Shown piece after piece: positions 1-8,642 of a DNA stretch of 23,399 nt (positions within the stretch are counted from its first letter, which is position 1; each line of letters starts with the position of its first letter). The notes below the pieces were generated by a model that saw only the letters and a list, made by a program, of their open reading frames with translations, was not told where the DNA came from and did not search any database. Location: positions 1-23,399 of the IMG/VR virus record IMGVR_UViG_3300032087_006008. One strand, written 5' to 3'. The DNA comes from a virus. The translations under genes and the position numbers were made by a program.

Positions 1-3000
1 TGCCTTGTGAACCTGTAGTACCTTGTGAACCTGTAGTACCTTGTGAACCTGTAGTACCTTGTGAACCTGTAGTACCTTGTGAACCTGTAGTACCTTGTGA
101 GCCTGTAGCACCCTGAGCACCTGTAGCACCCTGAGCACCTGTAGCACCTTGAGAACCGCCAGTCCGTTTTTCAATAACGTTGTTTGCTCCTAAAACGAGA
201 AACTCTGTGGCACTAGCATTTGTTACGGCATCTTTAAGATAAGCGTTGCCGTGAACGTGCAAAGTGCCGCTCGGAGCAGCAGTTCCAATTCCTACACGGT
301 TGCCGCTGACCACAAGGTCGCTTTGGCCGTACTGTCCTGCGATTATCGTATCGTTCGCGAAAACCTCAAACACCGGAAGACCAGCAGCGTCATTGACGCG
401 CAGCAAAGAATCGCTAAGATCATCGCTGACCGTTAAAAGCGATCCGTTGTCGCCGTAAACTTCAAAGACCTGACCGGTTACGTTTTCGTTTAGAACCTTG
501 ATGCCCGAGCCGTCGTTGTGGACCTGCAAGTAACCTGTTGGGGCAGCGGTTCCTATACCAACATTGCCACCGGCTTTTACAGTAACATGCGTGGCATTAT
601 TTGCTCCTATATTGAAATCATGATTGCTATGTGTGCCAATGAAAGCATCAGAGTCTTGAGCGTAAGCTTTTAGAATACAATTATTTGTTGAGTCTTGTAT
701 CCTAAATTGAGGAGAGCCACTACCATAAAGATGTAGTTTTACATCTGGACTTGCTGTTCCCATGCCAACCCGTTGCGAACTGTCAATATGAATCGCCTCA
801 CTAGTAGTTCCCCCTGACTGACGGGTATAGATTCCTATGCTTGAGTCGGCCCTACCATCATTGGCTATCCTAAATTTATTTGTACCTGTCCCTTCGTATA
901 CAAGCTGTGCGCCATTATCAACCGCAGTACCTACAGACCCTGTTCCTATTTTTATTCTAGCACTATTAGCAATTGTCGTTGAGTTGACGATAAGGGCTGG
1001 CTCACTTGACCCCCCTTCAATGTGAACTATGCTCTCCGGTGCGGTTGTGCCGATGCCGACATTGCCGTCATGAGCAATACGCACTTGCTCTTCTAGAGTG
1101 GCTGAGTTAACTGTTTCAAATACTAAATCTGCATTAACATTGCTTGCGGCTGTCCATACATTGGCCGCTCTTGATCCTATCTTAGCAGTTATATAATCAG
1201 AACCTGAATTTACGTCTTCGTCGTATGCCGTGAACTGTATACTGCCTATCTTTTTATCGGCACTAGTGTTAGCCCAATTAGCTCTTGCGTTAATAATAGT
1301 GTCATCATTATTATTAGTTGGCTTCTTAACATCTAATGCATATTGAGGTGTGTGTGAGTTGCCTATAGATACGTTACCACCAGCCGTAATACGCATGTAT
1401 TCAGCAAATGTTCCATCTTTTCTAGTTTGAAAAGCTAGATCGGCAGTTCTATTTGCTGAGGTAGAAAAATCTTCTATAGCAATCGCCTGAATCAAAGCCC
1501 CGTTAACTCCGTTTGCGGGACCAAAATATAAATTTGCGGTATTATTAGCAGTAGCGTTACTATTGGAAATATAAAAATTAGTAGTAGTAGCATGAGTGCT
1601 TTGAAAAATTGCAACATCAGTACTGCTGGTTATAACCTTTAGTCTTGCATTCGGAGTTGTCGTTCCTATGCCAACATTGCCTCCCGGCAGAATTGTAAGG
1701 CGATCAACTAACGTATCATCTGCCGTTCCCGGTGTTGCAAAAGCTATTTTAGCGGGAGCAGAAACAGTATTCGCCGCTCCATGACGAGTAACAACTATAG
1801 CTGCTGAATTTCTATAACTAGAGCCACTAGGAGCGTATGCTACATAAGAGGTTGTACCAATAACATCTCCGTCACTTGTGCCTGTTGGACTAGCTTCAGT
1901 CCCCGTTGATCGTTGAAATAATTGCCTTGCCGCTCCGCTATTACTAGTTGAACCGCTGTATTGCAGCAGAAGGTGATCCCCGTCACCCGCTGAAATTTGT
2001 AATTTTTTACCCGGAGCACTTGTTCCTATGCCAACATTATCAGTAAGAGTGGTTGGATAAATATTGCCACTAGTACGTGTCCAAAACGAATCACCTGTGG
2101 TACCTTGAGCACCAGTAGAACCTTGAGTACCTGTAGTTCCTTGAGTGCCCGTAGTGCCTTGTGAACCCGTGGTTCCTTGAGCTCCATCAGTTCCTTGAGT
2201 GCCAGTAGCACCTTGAGAACCTGTAGTGCCTTGTGAACCTGTAGTGCCTTGTGAGCCCGTGGTTCCTTGAGTTCCATCAGTGCCTTGAGTACCTGTAGTT
2301 CCTTGAGTGCCCGTGGTGCCTTGTGAACCTGTGGTTCCTTGAGCTCCATCAGTTCCTTGAGTACCCGTAGTACCTTGAGTACCCGTAGTACCTTGAGTAC
2401 CCGTAGTACCTTGAGTACCCGTAGTACCTTGAGTACCCGTAGTACCTTGAGCGCCTGTAGCTCCTTGAGTACCAGTAGTACCTTGTGAACCTGTAGTACC
2501 TTGTGAACCTTGAGCTCCTTGAGTTCCTTGACTAACGGCACCAGCCTGAGTAAAAACTTTATTATTGCTATCAATAACAAGGTAACCTGTTTCTGCAGTC
2601 TTTGCAGCCAAGTCTTCCACGGTCAAAGCTCCTGATACCAATAAATCTCCAGCTAAATTCGTATTACCGGCATCAAAGAATTTTGCAATAGGCGGATTAG
2701 CGTCTGATTGAGGATTGAAATGTATTGCGTTGTCGCTTCCAACACCATAATACTCAATAGACATTCCAGCGGTATCAGAAGCAGTCTCACTAAATTGAAT
2801 AGAAGGCCTATTGCTTGTTGCTGCTTTTAATAATAGTAAAGTCTCTTTTTCATTTGATGTTCCAGCTTTTTCGATTTGAACAGGAATGCCTGCATCATCA
2901 AGAGTAACATATTGACTAATATTTAAATTATCTTGAGTTGCGTTGTAAACAGCGACACCACTATTAGTGCCGCCATTGAATAAACCAGTTTCAAATCCAG

Positions 3001-4708
3001 CTCCGGTAATTCCACCGATTATATCCCCAGAAGTAAATTTTAGAGGATTAGAAAATTCAGAATATTCATTGCCAAAAATGGTACGAACAGAGAACTCATA
3101 ATCTGCATAAGGATGCACCGGATATACAAAATGAGGCTCATATTCTGGTATAATCAAACCAGAATAATTTGTAACAACTAAAGTTCCAGTTAAGCCCTCT
3201 AATAAACCTCCCGTTCCTGCTTCAGGACCGCTTGGTCCACTAGGTCCGCTTGGACCAGAAGTGTCATAAGTTAAATTCCCAGTCCTTCCGGTTAAATAAC
3301 TGCCTATAAAAGCATTCCCTGAAACAGAAATTGCAGCTGGATTAAATTGATATTCGTCTGACCCAGTATTAAACTCTCCACCCCAAAAAATCCTAGAACT
3401 TTCAGTATTGCCTGCTGCGATAGCCACCTCAAAAACTTCAGTTTGACCTGTAGCAAAACCAAATGGCATATTGCTGGCTTGATTCAATATTATGGTATGA
3501 TCTAACCACTGCAGCCCTGTGGTTTGATACGTGGAAAATATGGGAGTTGCTGCGGTACCACTGTAAGCATAATCTTGAGCTGTAGTATTTACATCAAAAA
3601 ATTGCTTATCTAATCTGCCTGTTCCCGTACCATGTATAAAAGCTTGAATACCTTTTACTTGAGGAGGTTCTATGTTAAGGTAATCAGTTTTATCATATAA
3701 GTTTCCGCTCTCAACAATTTGAATTTGATAAGATTTTTGAGCTGGAGAAAGATCTTTTGAAAATTTAGCTATTACTTGGGCATCTACGTTTTTATTAAAA
3801 GTATCACGTGCGGCTATAACCTTTCCATTTAAACCGCTAGTTTCAACATTAAATATAAAAGGATCTATCGTGTAAGGTCTAACTGAAGAAGGGTAATAGT
3901 AAGATTCGCCAGTTCCAAAAGTGTCTTCAGCTACAGCACTATAAAAGTACCCAGAGCTTTGCGGCGGATTGATCGTAAAGTGTAAATTAGACTGCTCGCC
4001 ACCATCTACACTAAATTGATAAGTAAAAGCTGGAGACTGTTTTCCAGATACATCAATTATACTATAGTCAGAAAAAGGCGATGCATAAACATATATCGAC
4101 TTGAGGCCAGAATTTTTTGTGCATGCTAGATCGAAGGTTATTGTATTAGCGCCAATAGTAGTATTGCCACCAGTTATATCAGGTTGACGATTATTTAAAA
4201 AGTATATTCCAGTATTCTCTCTTCCATAGTAATCGCGCGATACAACTTCCAACTGAAATCTTCTGTAACTATAATAATCAACAGAATCTGCTTCAGCCGC
4301 AGAAAAAGCGTCAAATAGCATAGAGGAATCTAATTGAATTTGATTAGATTTGTAACCTCCTGTATATAACTGCGAAACAAACTGCCCTGTTTCTCCCTTT
4401 AATGTAACCTTAAATCCGCTAAAAGCAGATAAAGTTTCTAAATCTGAATCTAGGAAAACACTATCATCGCTAGGATTCAACAGGCTCCATTTTATCAATG
4501 GATTTTCAATAAAAAATTCTCCACTTGCAACCTTAATAGAAGGGTCTATTCCTGTACCCCCAGTAAATAATGGCAACTGAGAGTTATAAGGAAATGGTTC
4601 TAAAGTAGGTGCGTTCTTATTTTCATTAGATATATGAAAACCTGATATTTGTAGAGCCGCCCCATAGTCTACAGGAGATTGCGAAATAAATTTGTTAAAT
4701 TTTGGCAT
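1..4708 (-). CDS. Giant tail fibre / tip-extension protein with collagen-like arrays and GNVGIG repeats (C-terminus beyond left edge)
   Basis: The frame begins at ATG 4708, two bases after the gpJ-like stop, and stays open to base 2. I translated all 1569 codons and met no stop, so the gene continues beyond the window. Residues 1 to about 480 are beta-rich and FN3-like, similar in feel to the C-terminal part of gpJ. Residues 485-495 are a short GPSGPSGP collagen stretch. Residues 726-870 are a Gly-X-Y array built from GTQ, GTT, GSQ, GAT and GTD triplets. Seven copies of a G-(N/R)-V-(G/S)-(I/M)-G-x-x-x-P motif begin near residues 890, 1010, 1111, 1215, 1313, 1381 and 1470. A second Gly-X-Y array starts at about 1517 and runs off the edge. 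Such architecture is typical of trimeric phage fibres that bind the host surface, and many end in an S74 intramolecular chaperone, which cannot be seen here. Its place directly after J suggests a side fibre or a tip-attached extension of J. The function is inferred; the reading frame is certain. Confidence 0.9.
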   Translation of the reverse strand, partial: MPKFNKFISQSPVDYGAALQISGFHISNENKNAPTLEPFPYNSQLPLFTGGTGIDPSIKVASGEFFIENPLIKWSLLNPSDDSVFLDSDLETLSAFSGFKVTLKGETGQFVSQLYTGGYKSNQIQLDSSMLFDAFSAAEADSVDYYSYRRFQLEVVSRDYYGRENTGIYFLNNRQPDITGGNTTIGANTITFDLACTKNSGLKSIYVYASPFSDYSIIDVSGKQSPAFTYQFSVDGGEQSNLHFTINPPQSSGYFYSAVAEDTFGTGESYYYPSSVRPYTIDPFIFNVETSGLNGKVIAARDTFNKNVDAQVIAKFSKDLSPAQKSYQIQIVESGNLYDKTDYLNIEPPQVKGIQAFIHGTGTGRLDKQFFDVNTTAQDYAYSGTAATPIFSTYQTTGLQWLDHTIILNQASNMPFGFATGQTEVFEVAIAAGNTESSRIFWGGEFNTGSDEYQFNPAAISVSGNAFIGSYLTGRTGNLTYDTSGPSGPSGPSGPEAGTGGLLEGLTGTLVVTNYSGLIIPEYEPHFVYPVHPYADYEFSVRTIFGNEYSEFSNPLKFTSGDIIGGITGAGFETGLFNGGTNSGVAVYNATQDNLNISQYVTLDDAGIPVQIEKAGTSNEKETLLLLKAATSNRPSIQFSETASDTAGMSIEYYGVGSDNAIHFNPQSDANPPIAKFFDAGNTNLAGDLLVSGALTVEDLAAKTAETGYLVIDSNNKVFTQAGAVSQGTQGAQGSQGTTGSQGTTGTQGATGAQGTTGTQGTTGTQGTTGTQGTTGTQGTTGTQGTDGAQGTTGSQGTTGTQGTTGTQGTDGTQGTTGSQGTTGSQGTTGSQGATGTQGTDGAQGTTGSQGTTGTQGTTGTQGSTGAQGTTGDSFWTRTSGNIYPTTLTDNVGIGTSAPGKKLQISAGDGDHLLLQYSGSTSNSGAARQLFQRSTGTEASPTGTSDGDVIGTTSYVAYAPSGSSYRNSAAIVVTRHGAANTVSAPAKIAFATPGTADDTLVDRLTILPGGNVGIGTTTPNARLKVITSSTDVAIFQSTHATTTNFYISNSNATANNTANLYFGPANGVNGALIQAIAIEDFSTSANRTADLAFQTRKDGTFAEYMRITAGGNVSIGNSHTPQYALDVKKPTNNNDDTIINARANWANTSADKKIGSIQFTAYDEDVNSGSDYITAKIGSRAANVWTAASNVNADLVFETVNSATLEEQVRIAHDGNVGIGTTAPESIVHIEGGSSEPALIVNSTTIANSARIKIGTGSVGTAVDNGAQLVYEGTGTNKFRIANDGRADSSIGIYTRQSGGTTSEAIHIDSSQRVGMGTASPDVKLHLYGSGSPQFRIQDSTNNCILKAYAQDSDAFIGTHSNHDFNIGANNATHVTVKAGGNVGIGTAAPTGYLQVHNDGSGIKVLNENVTGQVFEVYGDNGSLLTVSDDLSDSLLRVNDAAGLPVFEVFANDTIIAGQYGQSDLVVSGNRVGIGTAAPSGTLHVHGNAYLKDAVTNASATEFLVLGANNVIEKRTGGSQGATGAQGATGAQGATGSQGTTGSQGTTGSQGTTGSQGTTGSQGTTGSQG
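3..157 (-). repeat. Tandem 18-bp repeat encoding a collagen-like Gly-X-Y array (left array)
   Basis: On the plus strand the 18-base unit ccttgtgaacctgtagta is repeated perfectly five times from position 3 to 92. Diverged units follow to about 157. Read on the minus strand this encodes alternating G-T-T and G-S-Q, then G-A-T and G-A-Q, triplets. The array continues beyond the left edge. Units are multiples of 9 bases, so gain or loss keeps the frame. Confidence 0.93.
272..2041 (-). repeat. Seven GNVGIG-type beta modules within the left fibre
   Basis: Seven modules of roughly 70-120 residues each start with a G-(N/R)-V-(G/S)-(I/M)-G motif, followed within a few residues by a proline and then a hydrophobic strand of the L-x-V type. 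Starts are near nucleotides 2041, 1681, 1378, 1066, 772, 568 and 301, reading leftwards. The modules differ in length and diverge between the motifs, so they are old duplications rather than simple repeats. The same motif recurs in the protein at 15645-17510. In known phage and bacterial surface proteins this motif is found in repeat-built trimeric shafts; here that is inferred. Confidence 0.8.
2096..2536 (-). repeat. Tandem 9/18-bp repeats encoding a collagen-like Gly-X-Y array (main array)
   Basis: About 440 bases are made of 9-base units that encode Gly-Thr-Thr, Gly-Thr-Gln, Gly-Ser-Gln, Gly-Ala-Gln and Gly-Thr-Asp triplets, roughly residues 726-870 of the fibre. An internal block has gtacccgtag at 2361, 2379, 2397, 2415 and 2433, five identical 18-base periods, which suggests recent expansion. 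The region has no proline in the Gly-X-Y positions; threonine and glutamine take the place that proline often has in collagen-like proteins. Confidence 0.93.
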
Positions 4709-4710
4709 AT

Positions 4711-7700
4711 TTAAAACCCTACATCTACTTTAAAAGATGGATCATAACGATATATATCTACACTTAAATTGGACTGACTTTTTAGGCTTCCTATTAATAC
4801 CGAAGCCGTAGTATTGTCGTGACCTGAAAGAGAAAATCTTATTCGCTCACCTGAAGACTTGAAAACTTCTACTATATAACCGCCTGTATTAGTAAAAGTA
4901 ACTCCATTCGCCACCGCTAAAGATGAAAAATCAATATTTATATAATAATTTTCATCATTTGCTTGTATATCTGGAAAAGAAGCTTCAAAATAAGGCAAAA
5001 TAGCTCCTTTAAGTATAGTAACATTTGTTATGGAAATAGGAGTATCTCCACTTAAAGGGGTTGGTAACGCTCCAACTGAAATATTTGATTTAGATTGTTG
5101 TGTGTTTTCTATACTTCTGGACTCATCTACAGCAGCGAATTTTGTACGGTTATACATCATACCGGTAACTTGATACTGGTTGGAATTTTGCTCGGTTATA
5201 CCAATTATTCTATATTCAACTTCTTCTATTTCATAATCTGTATTTGTATTTTGCACCGACCATATAAAACCTTTCTTGATTAAATTAAAATCTTCATCCG
5301 TGGTTTCGGAAATTGTAATTACATTAGTTTCACTAACAGAAGCAATTGTAAACTGCTTTATTTGCGGCTCTCTTGAAGAATCTAAATCTGAATCAGGTAT
5401 TCCCTCGTTTACTTCTTGATTTTTAATTGCTATTCTTATTTTAGATTCCGCTTTTTTATTTAAACTCCTTATTGTCTTGTTTTCGCGCGGTACAATTACT
5501 GTTATTTTCTGATTTACAATATTTTCTTGGATGCCCTCATCTAATGTTAAAGTTTTTTCTCCGTAATCTATGCCTTTGATTCTGCCGCCATACCTTTTGC
5601 TAGTTTTAAGTTTGTCTTGTACCTTGATGACGTCTCCGGGTTTTAAATAACTGCCTTCTTGACCAGTTGTAAATTGAATTGTGTCTGTTTCAGTTTGGTT
5701 TGTGTACAGCATCCATTTAGCCAGCCTATGAGCCTGAGCTCTAGAAGTTACGCCCAAAGCTATAATTTCTTTGTCTATATATCCATATTGCCTCACAGAA
5801 GCCGGATCTTCTAAATATTCTGTCTTTGGCTTATAGCTATCGTTTTCGTCATTAAATCTCACGATCACAGCGGTGCTTCTAGAAGTTTCAGCGCTTCCAC
5901 TGTAAACAAACTGACCATCAGCAACATTAGCGTTCGTAAAAAGCATAACCGCTTCTCTAGATTGATCGTTTGATACGCTGATATATCCAGAAGACCAATA
6001 AATCATACCCCTGAATATAGCTGCAATATCATTCAAAGCATTAAAAGCATTTTGTTTTCTATCTAAAAATAAATTGCATCTAAATCTAGGCTCAACTAAA
6101 TTTTTAAAACCGTAAAATTGAGTCGCGCTAGATCCATTTGTAACGCCTAGGTCTAAGGGTTCTCCAGCCCTATAATCTGCAACAAAAGTTGAAGAAGTAT
6201 TTTGTTTGTGTATTAGATAGTCTATTAAAAATTTTTGCGTATCTAATTTTGAACCTTGAGCTTGCAGTAAATAATCTGCTTTAACATCCGGATATTCTTT
6301 TAATACATATTCAGCATCAGGGATCTTGACGATCTTAAAACTAAAAGTATTGTCAGACGTATTGTAAGAAGGATTGATTATTACTCTCTTTGAAGCTTTA
6401 TCTAAATTTTCAGAACTTGAATTTTTAAGATCAAAAAGGCACACTATACCACCTTCAGGGTATCTTTCTAACATTTTGTCTGCACCTTTTGTGTTCGAAG
6501 AATCGTCAATGGTAATTACAACCCCACCTGAAGAACAAGTGAAATCCATATTGCCATATTTACCTGAATAACCCGTGGGAACAAATTCGTCACAATATTT
6601 TCCTACGCTATACAAGTTCCATTTATCAACAAATTCACTTTTGAATCCATATTTTCCGACTCCATATCTTTTATTTGTAGCTAAATCATAAAAAACCCAA
6701 GCAGGATTATCGGTCCATTCTTTTGAATTTTTGAATGATCCGTCCCAATTCCCATCGTAACTTCTCGTTTCAGGGTTGTAGTTGCTAGGAACAGAAACTT
6801 TTGTCATTTTTACATCAAATCTTCTGCTGGGGGGTTGAGCAAATGCCCTTGCATCAAAAACCATACCTATCAACGAACTGTTTGGGTAAGTATATGTTCC
6901 TTTGACTATTTCTGATATATTTTGGACGCCAAGACTTTTTTGAAATTTTATAGGAAGTCTCAACTCTCGATCAACTCTGAATATTTTTACGACTCTATCT
7001 CTTTTAGCGCTTCCAGATACAGGAAGTGGAACGTTATAAGTTCTGGCATACGGAGAACTAAGCTTTCCTTCTATGCCACATATTAAGTAAATGACACTTC
7101 CTTCACCTGAGGCTAATGTAACTTCATCGTCAACATAACCCACTTTAATAACAAAATTTACTGCAGCATTGCTAATATCTCCATCACTATGACTGTATCT
7201 AAGACCATTAGTAACCATATTAATTTGAACTTCGTTGACATTGTCATTAGTAATTACATGATTAATCGAGATAACTTGAGCTTTTTCCGCTGTTTTAACT
7301 TTGTCTATGGTATTAGCATCTTTAATGTTATATACAAAATTTCTACCAAAAGCTCCCACACCAAACTTTCCATCTGTAGATATAGTATTCCAAACTCTGC
7401 ATAAGTTGTATGGAGATCCGCCCTCTCCAACCACATTAAAAGTATCACCTTTACCAGTAACAATACTTTGAGAGCTAGCTAAACCGGGCAACATTACATT
7501 GAAATTTGAAGTAACAGCCGCTTTATCAAAAGAAAGCGAAGTATTGTTAGATTTAGCTAGACCGGTTTGATTCTTTGAACCAGTTTTAAAATCAGCAAAA
7601 ACTCTATTAAAATTTAATGTATTCGCATCTGTATTTTTTACAGGGGCATCATTTAAATAAATTCCTTTTAACCCGTCTTCATTACCGTTAGTGTCGTTTG

Positions 7701-7908
7701 TAAGTTTTAATAAGGTTCCGTGCTTATCACAAAGGCCTGCAATTTCGCCTTCAGTTAATAAATCTATGGTTTGATAAAAAGAAACAGACTCTAAATTGAT
7801 ATGCCCATTGTAATGGGAAAGATCAGCTAAAGGACAAACGCGCTTAAATGTCAAAGCTTCATCTAAGTTTTCAACATCGTATATATTTTGTTTTGGATTA
7901 TTAGGCAT
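4711..7908 (-). CDS. J: gpJ-like tail tip attachment / host-specificity protein
   Basis: This 1065-residue protein is close to the length of lambda gpJ (1132). The central hub of the tail tip, gpJ contacts the host receptor and joins gpL and gpI. Visible family features are the N-terminal FYQTIDLLTEGEIAGL stretch (about residues 44-59), which matches the usual 'DLLsEGpI.Gl' start. Near residues 399-420 it has NPAWVFYDLATNKRYGVGKY, like the 'P.wi..D.l...ryG.G' signature. Near 730-765 it has a TGQEGSYLKPGDVIKVQD segment, like the 'pGDvi.v.D' strand of J proteins. The last 150 residues are FN3-like and beta-rich. Its ATG overlaps the end of the gpI-like gene by 8 bases, which suggests translational coupling. 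The receptor-binding C-terminal region of lambda J is not recognisable here and may instead be provided by the following gene. Assignment to the J family is firm; the receptor is unknown. Confidence 0.9.
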   Translation of the reverse strand: MPNNPKQNIYDVENLDEALTFKRVCPLADLSHYNGHINLESVSFYQTIDLLTEGEIAGLCDKHGTLLKLTNDTNGNEDGLKGIYLNDAPVKNTDANTLNFNRVFADFKTGSKNQTGLAKSNNTSLSFDKAAVTSNFNVMLPGLASSQSIVTGKGDTFNVVGEGGSPYNLCRVWNTISTDGKFGVGAFGRNFVYNIKDANTIDKVKTAEKAQVISINHVITNDNVNEVQINMVTNGLRYSHSDGDISNAAVNFVIKVGYVDDEVTLASGEGSVIYLICGIEGKLSSPYARTYNVPLPVSGSAKRDRVVKIFRVDRELRLPIKFQKSLGVQNISEIVKGTYTYPNSSLIGMVFDARAFAQPPSRRFDVKMTKVSVPSNYNPETRSYDGNWDGSFKNSKEWTDNPAWVFYDLATNKRYGVGKYGFKSEFVDKWNLYSVGKYCDEFVPTGYSGKYGNMDFTCSSGGVVITIDDSSNTKGADKMLERYPEGGIVCLFDLKNSSSENLDKASKRVIINPSYNTSDNTFSFKIVKIPDAEYVLKEYPDVKADYLLQAQGSKLDTQKFLIDYLIHKQNTSSTFVADYRAGEPLDLGVTNGSSATQFYGFKNLVEPRFRCNLFLDRKQNAFNALNDIAAIFRGMIYWSSGYISVSNDQSREAVMLFTNANVADGQFVYSGSAETSRSTAVIVRFNDENDSYKPKTEYLEDPASVRQYGYIDKEIIALGVTSRAQAHRLAKWMLYTNQTETDTIQFTTGQEGSYLKPGDVIKVQDKLKTSKRYGGRIKGIDYGEKTLTLDEGIQENIVNQKITVIVPRENKTIRSLNKKAESKIRIAIKNQEVNEGIPDSDLDSSREPQIKQFTIASVSETNVITISETTDEDFNLIKKGFIWSVQNTNTDYEIEEVEYRIIGITEQNSNQYQVTGMMYNRTKFAAVDESRSIENTQQSKSNISVGALPTPLSGDTPISITNVTILKGAILPYFEASFPDIQANDENYYINIDFSSLAVANGVTFTNTGGYIVEVFKSSGERIRFSLSGHDNTTASVLIGSLKSQSNLSVDIYRYDPSFKVDVGF

Positions 7909-8623
7909 CTATTTTCTTTTCGACTATCAAATTTCTATCATCTACGAAAAAATTTCCAACACCCACCCCAACCATAGTCCCGCCCCCTTCAGAAAAACTG
8001 GTCGGAACGCTATTTCCAGTGTTTATTGAGCCGGAGTTAAATGAGTTAGCTCCAGAATTATCAACAATTGATCGATCACTATTAACAATGTTGACCGATA
8101 TAACTCTACTGCCAATTTGCATGCGGCCATACCCCACAGGCACAACAACTCCTTGCCTAGTGATGTTTTCCGCCTGCCCAAATATAAAAGAACTAGTATT
8201 TAGAGATTCTGGGTCATCGGGCTTGAGTATTTTAGCTATCAATAAGCTTATACCAAAAGAAAGCGCCGCCATTAAGACTGTGCCCACAACAAAATTAACT
8301 ACTTTAATAGTCATGGCAGTAGCCGTAGCGGTTGTAATCGCGGCTGTAATAGCTGCAGTTGTTGCAACAAGGCCTCCCATCAAAAGAGGAATAATCAAAA
8401 CTTCTTTTCCTTTTACATTTACATTAAAGTCATTTTTATCGCAAACCTCCTTGCCATTCACAAACACAGCAAATCTTCTTCTGCCATTGCCTTGCAAATA
8501 GCTTCTAAATTTTCCTGTATTGGCTTCAATAGCAGAAAAAACCTCTCTTAAATTTCTAGTTTTAAACGAAAAGTTCTTTCCTATTACTTGGCCTAGCCTA
8601 CCTTCAAGCGAAACTGTAGTCAT
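7901..8623 (-). CDS. I: gpI-like tail assembly protein
   Basis: The 240-residue protein sits between the K-like and J-like genes, as gpI does in lambda. Lambda gpI is needed for tail-tip assembly, where it acts with L, K and J. The N-terminal 73 residues look like the ubiquitin-like (TAPI) domain of the family, with a 'FAVFVNGKEV' strand at 51-60. Residues 75-132 form a long hydrophobic Ala/Thr/Val/Leu stretch compatible with one or two membrane helices. Residues 146-176 have the family's C-terminal pattern, a phenylalanine-glycine start followed by VVVPVGYGRMQIGS. The tail from about 177 is a low-complexity Ser/Asn/Gly linker ending in a charged tip. The ATG at 8623 is 19 bases past the K-like stop, the longest intergenic gap in the window, with a weak AGG close upstream. 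The family call is confident from motif plus position; topology is inferred. Confidence 0.85.
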   Translation of the reverse strand: MTTVSLEGRLGQVIGKNFSFKTRNLREVFSAIEANTGKFRSYLQGNGRRRFAVFVNGKEVCDKNDFNVNVKGKEVLIIPLLMGGLVATTAAITAAITTATATAMTIKVVNFVVGTVLMAALSFGISLLIAKILKPDDPESLNTSSFIFGQAENITRQGVVVPVGYGRMQIGSRVISVNIVNSDRSIVDNSGANSFNSGSINTGNSVPTSFSEGGGTMVGVGVGNFFVDDRNLIVEKKIDA

Positions 8624-8642
8624 TACCTATTATTATACACAT

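Noticed and set aside
251-1025. Plus-strand frames at 251-436, 264-458 and 837-1025
   Set aside because: They lie opposite the left fibre, are short and show no domain; they are antisense shadows.
1-2540. CRISPR-like look of the repeat arrays
   Set aside because: The repeats are directly adjacent with no spacers, lie in frame within a fibre gene, and no cas gene is present.
2026-2580. A 184-residue minus-strand frame rich in Leu, Lys and Val repeats
   Set aside because: It is the out-of-frame reading of the collagen-like array; the Gly-X-Y frame continues through it on both sides.
1-4708. A diversity-generating retroelement acting on the fibre
   Set aside because: No reverse transcriptase, template repeat or matching variable repeat is seen; the repeats are simple collagen triplets.
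8019-8501. Plus-strand 160-residue frame opposite the I-like gene
   Set aside because: The I-like gene has family motifs and fits the operon; the plus frame is hydrophobic only because it mirrors the Ala/Thr-rich segment.
8624-8642. Promoter or terminator in the 19-base gap
   Set aside because: It is too short, shows no hairpin with a T run and no promoter pair; it is AT-rich spacer with a weak ribosome site.
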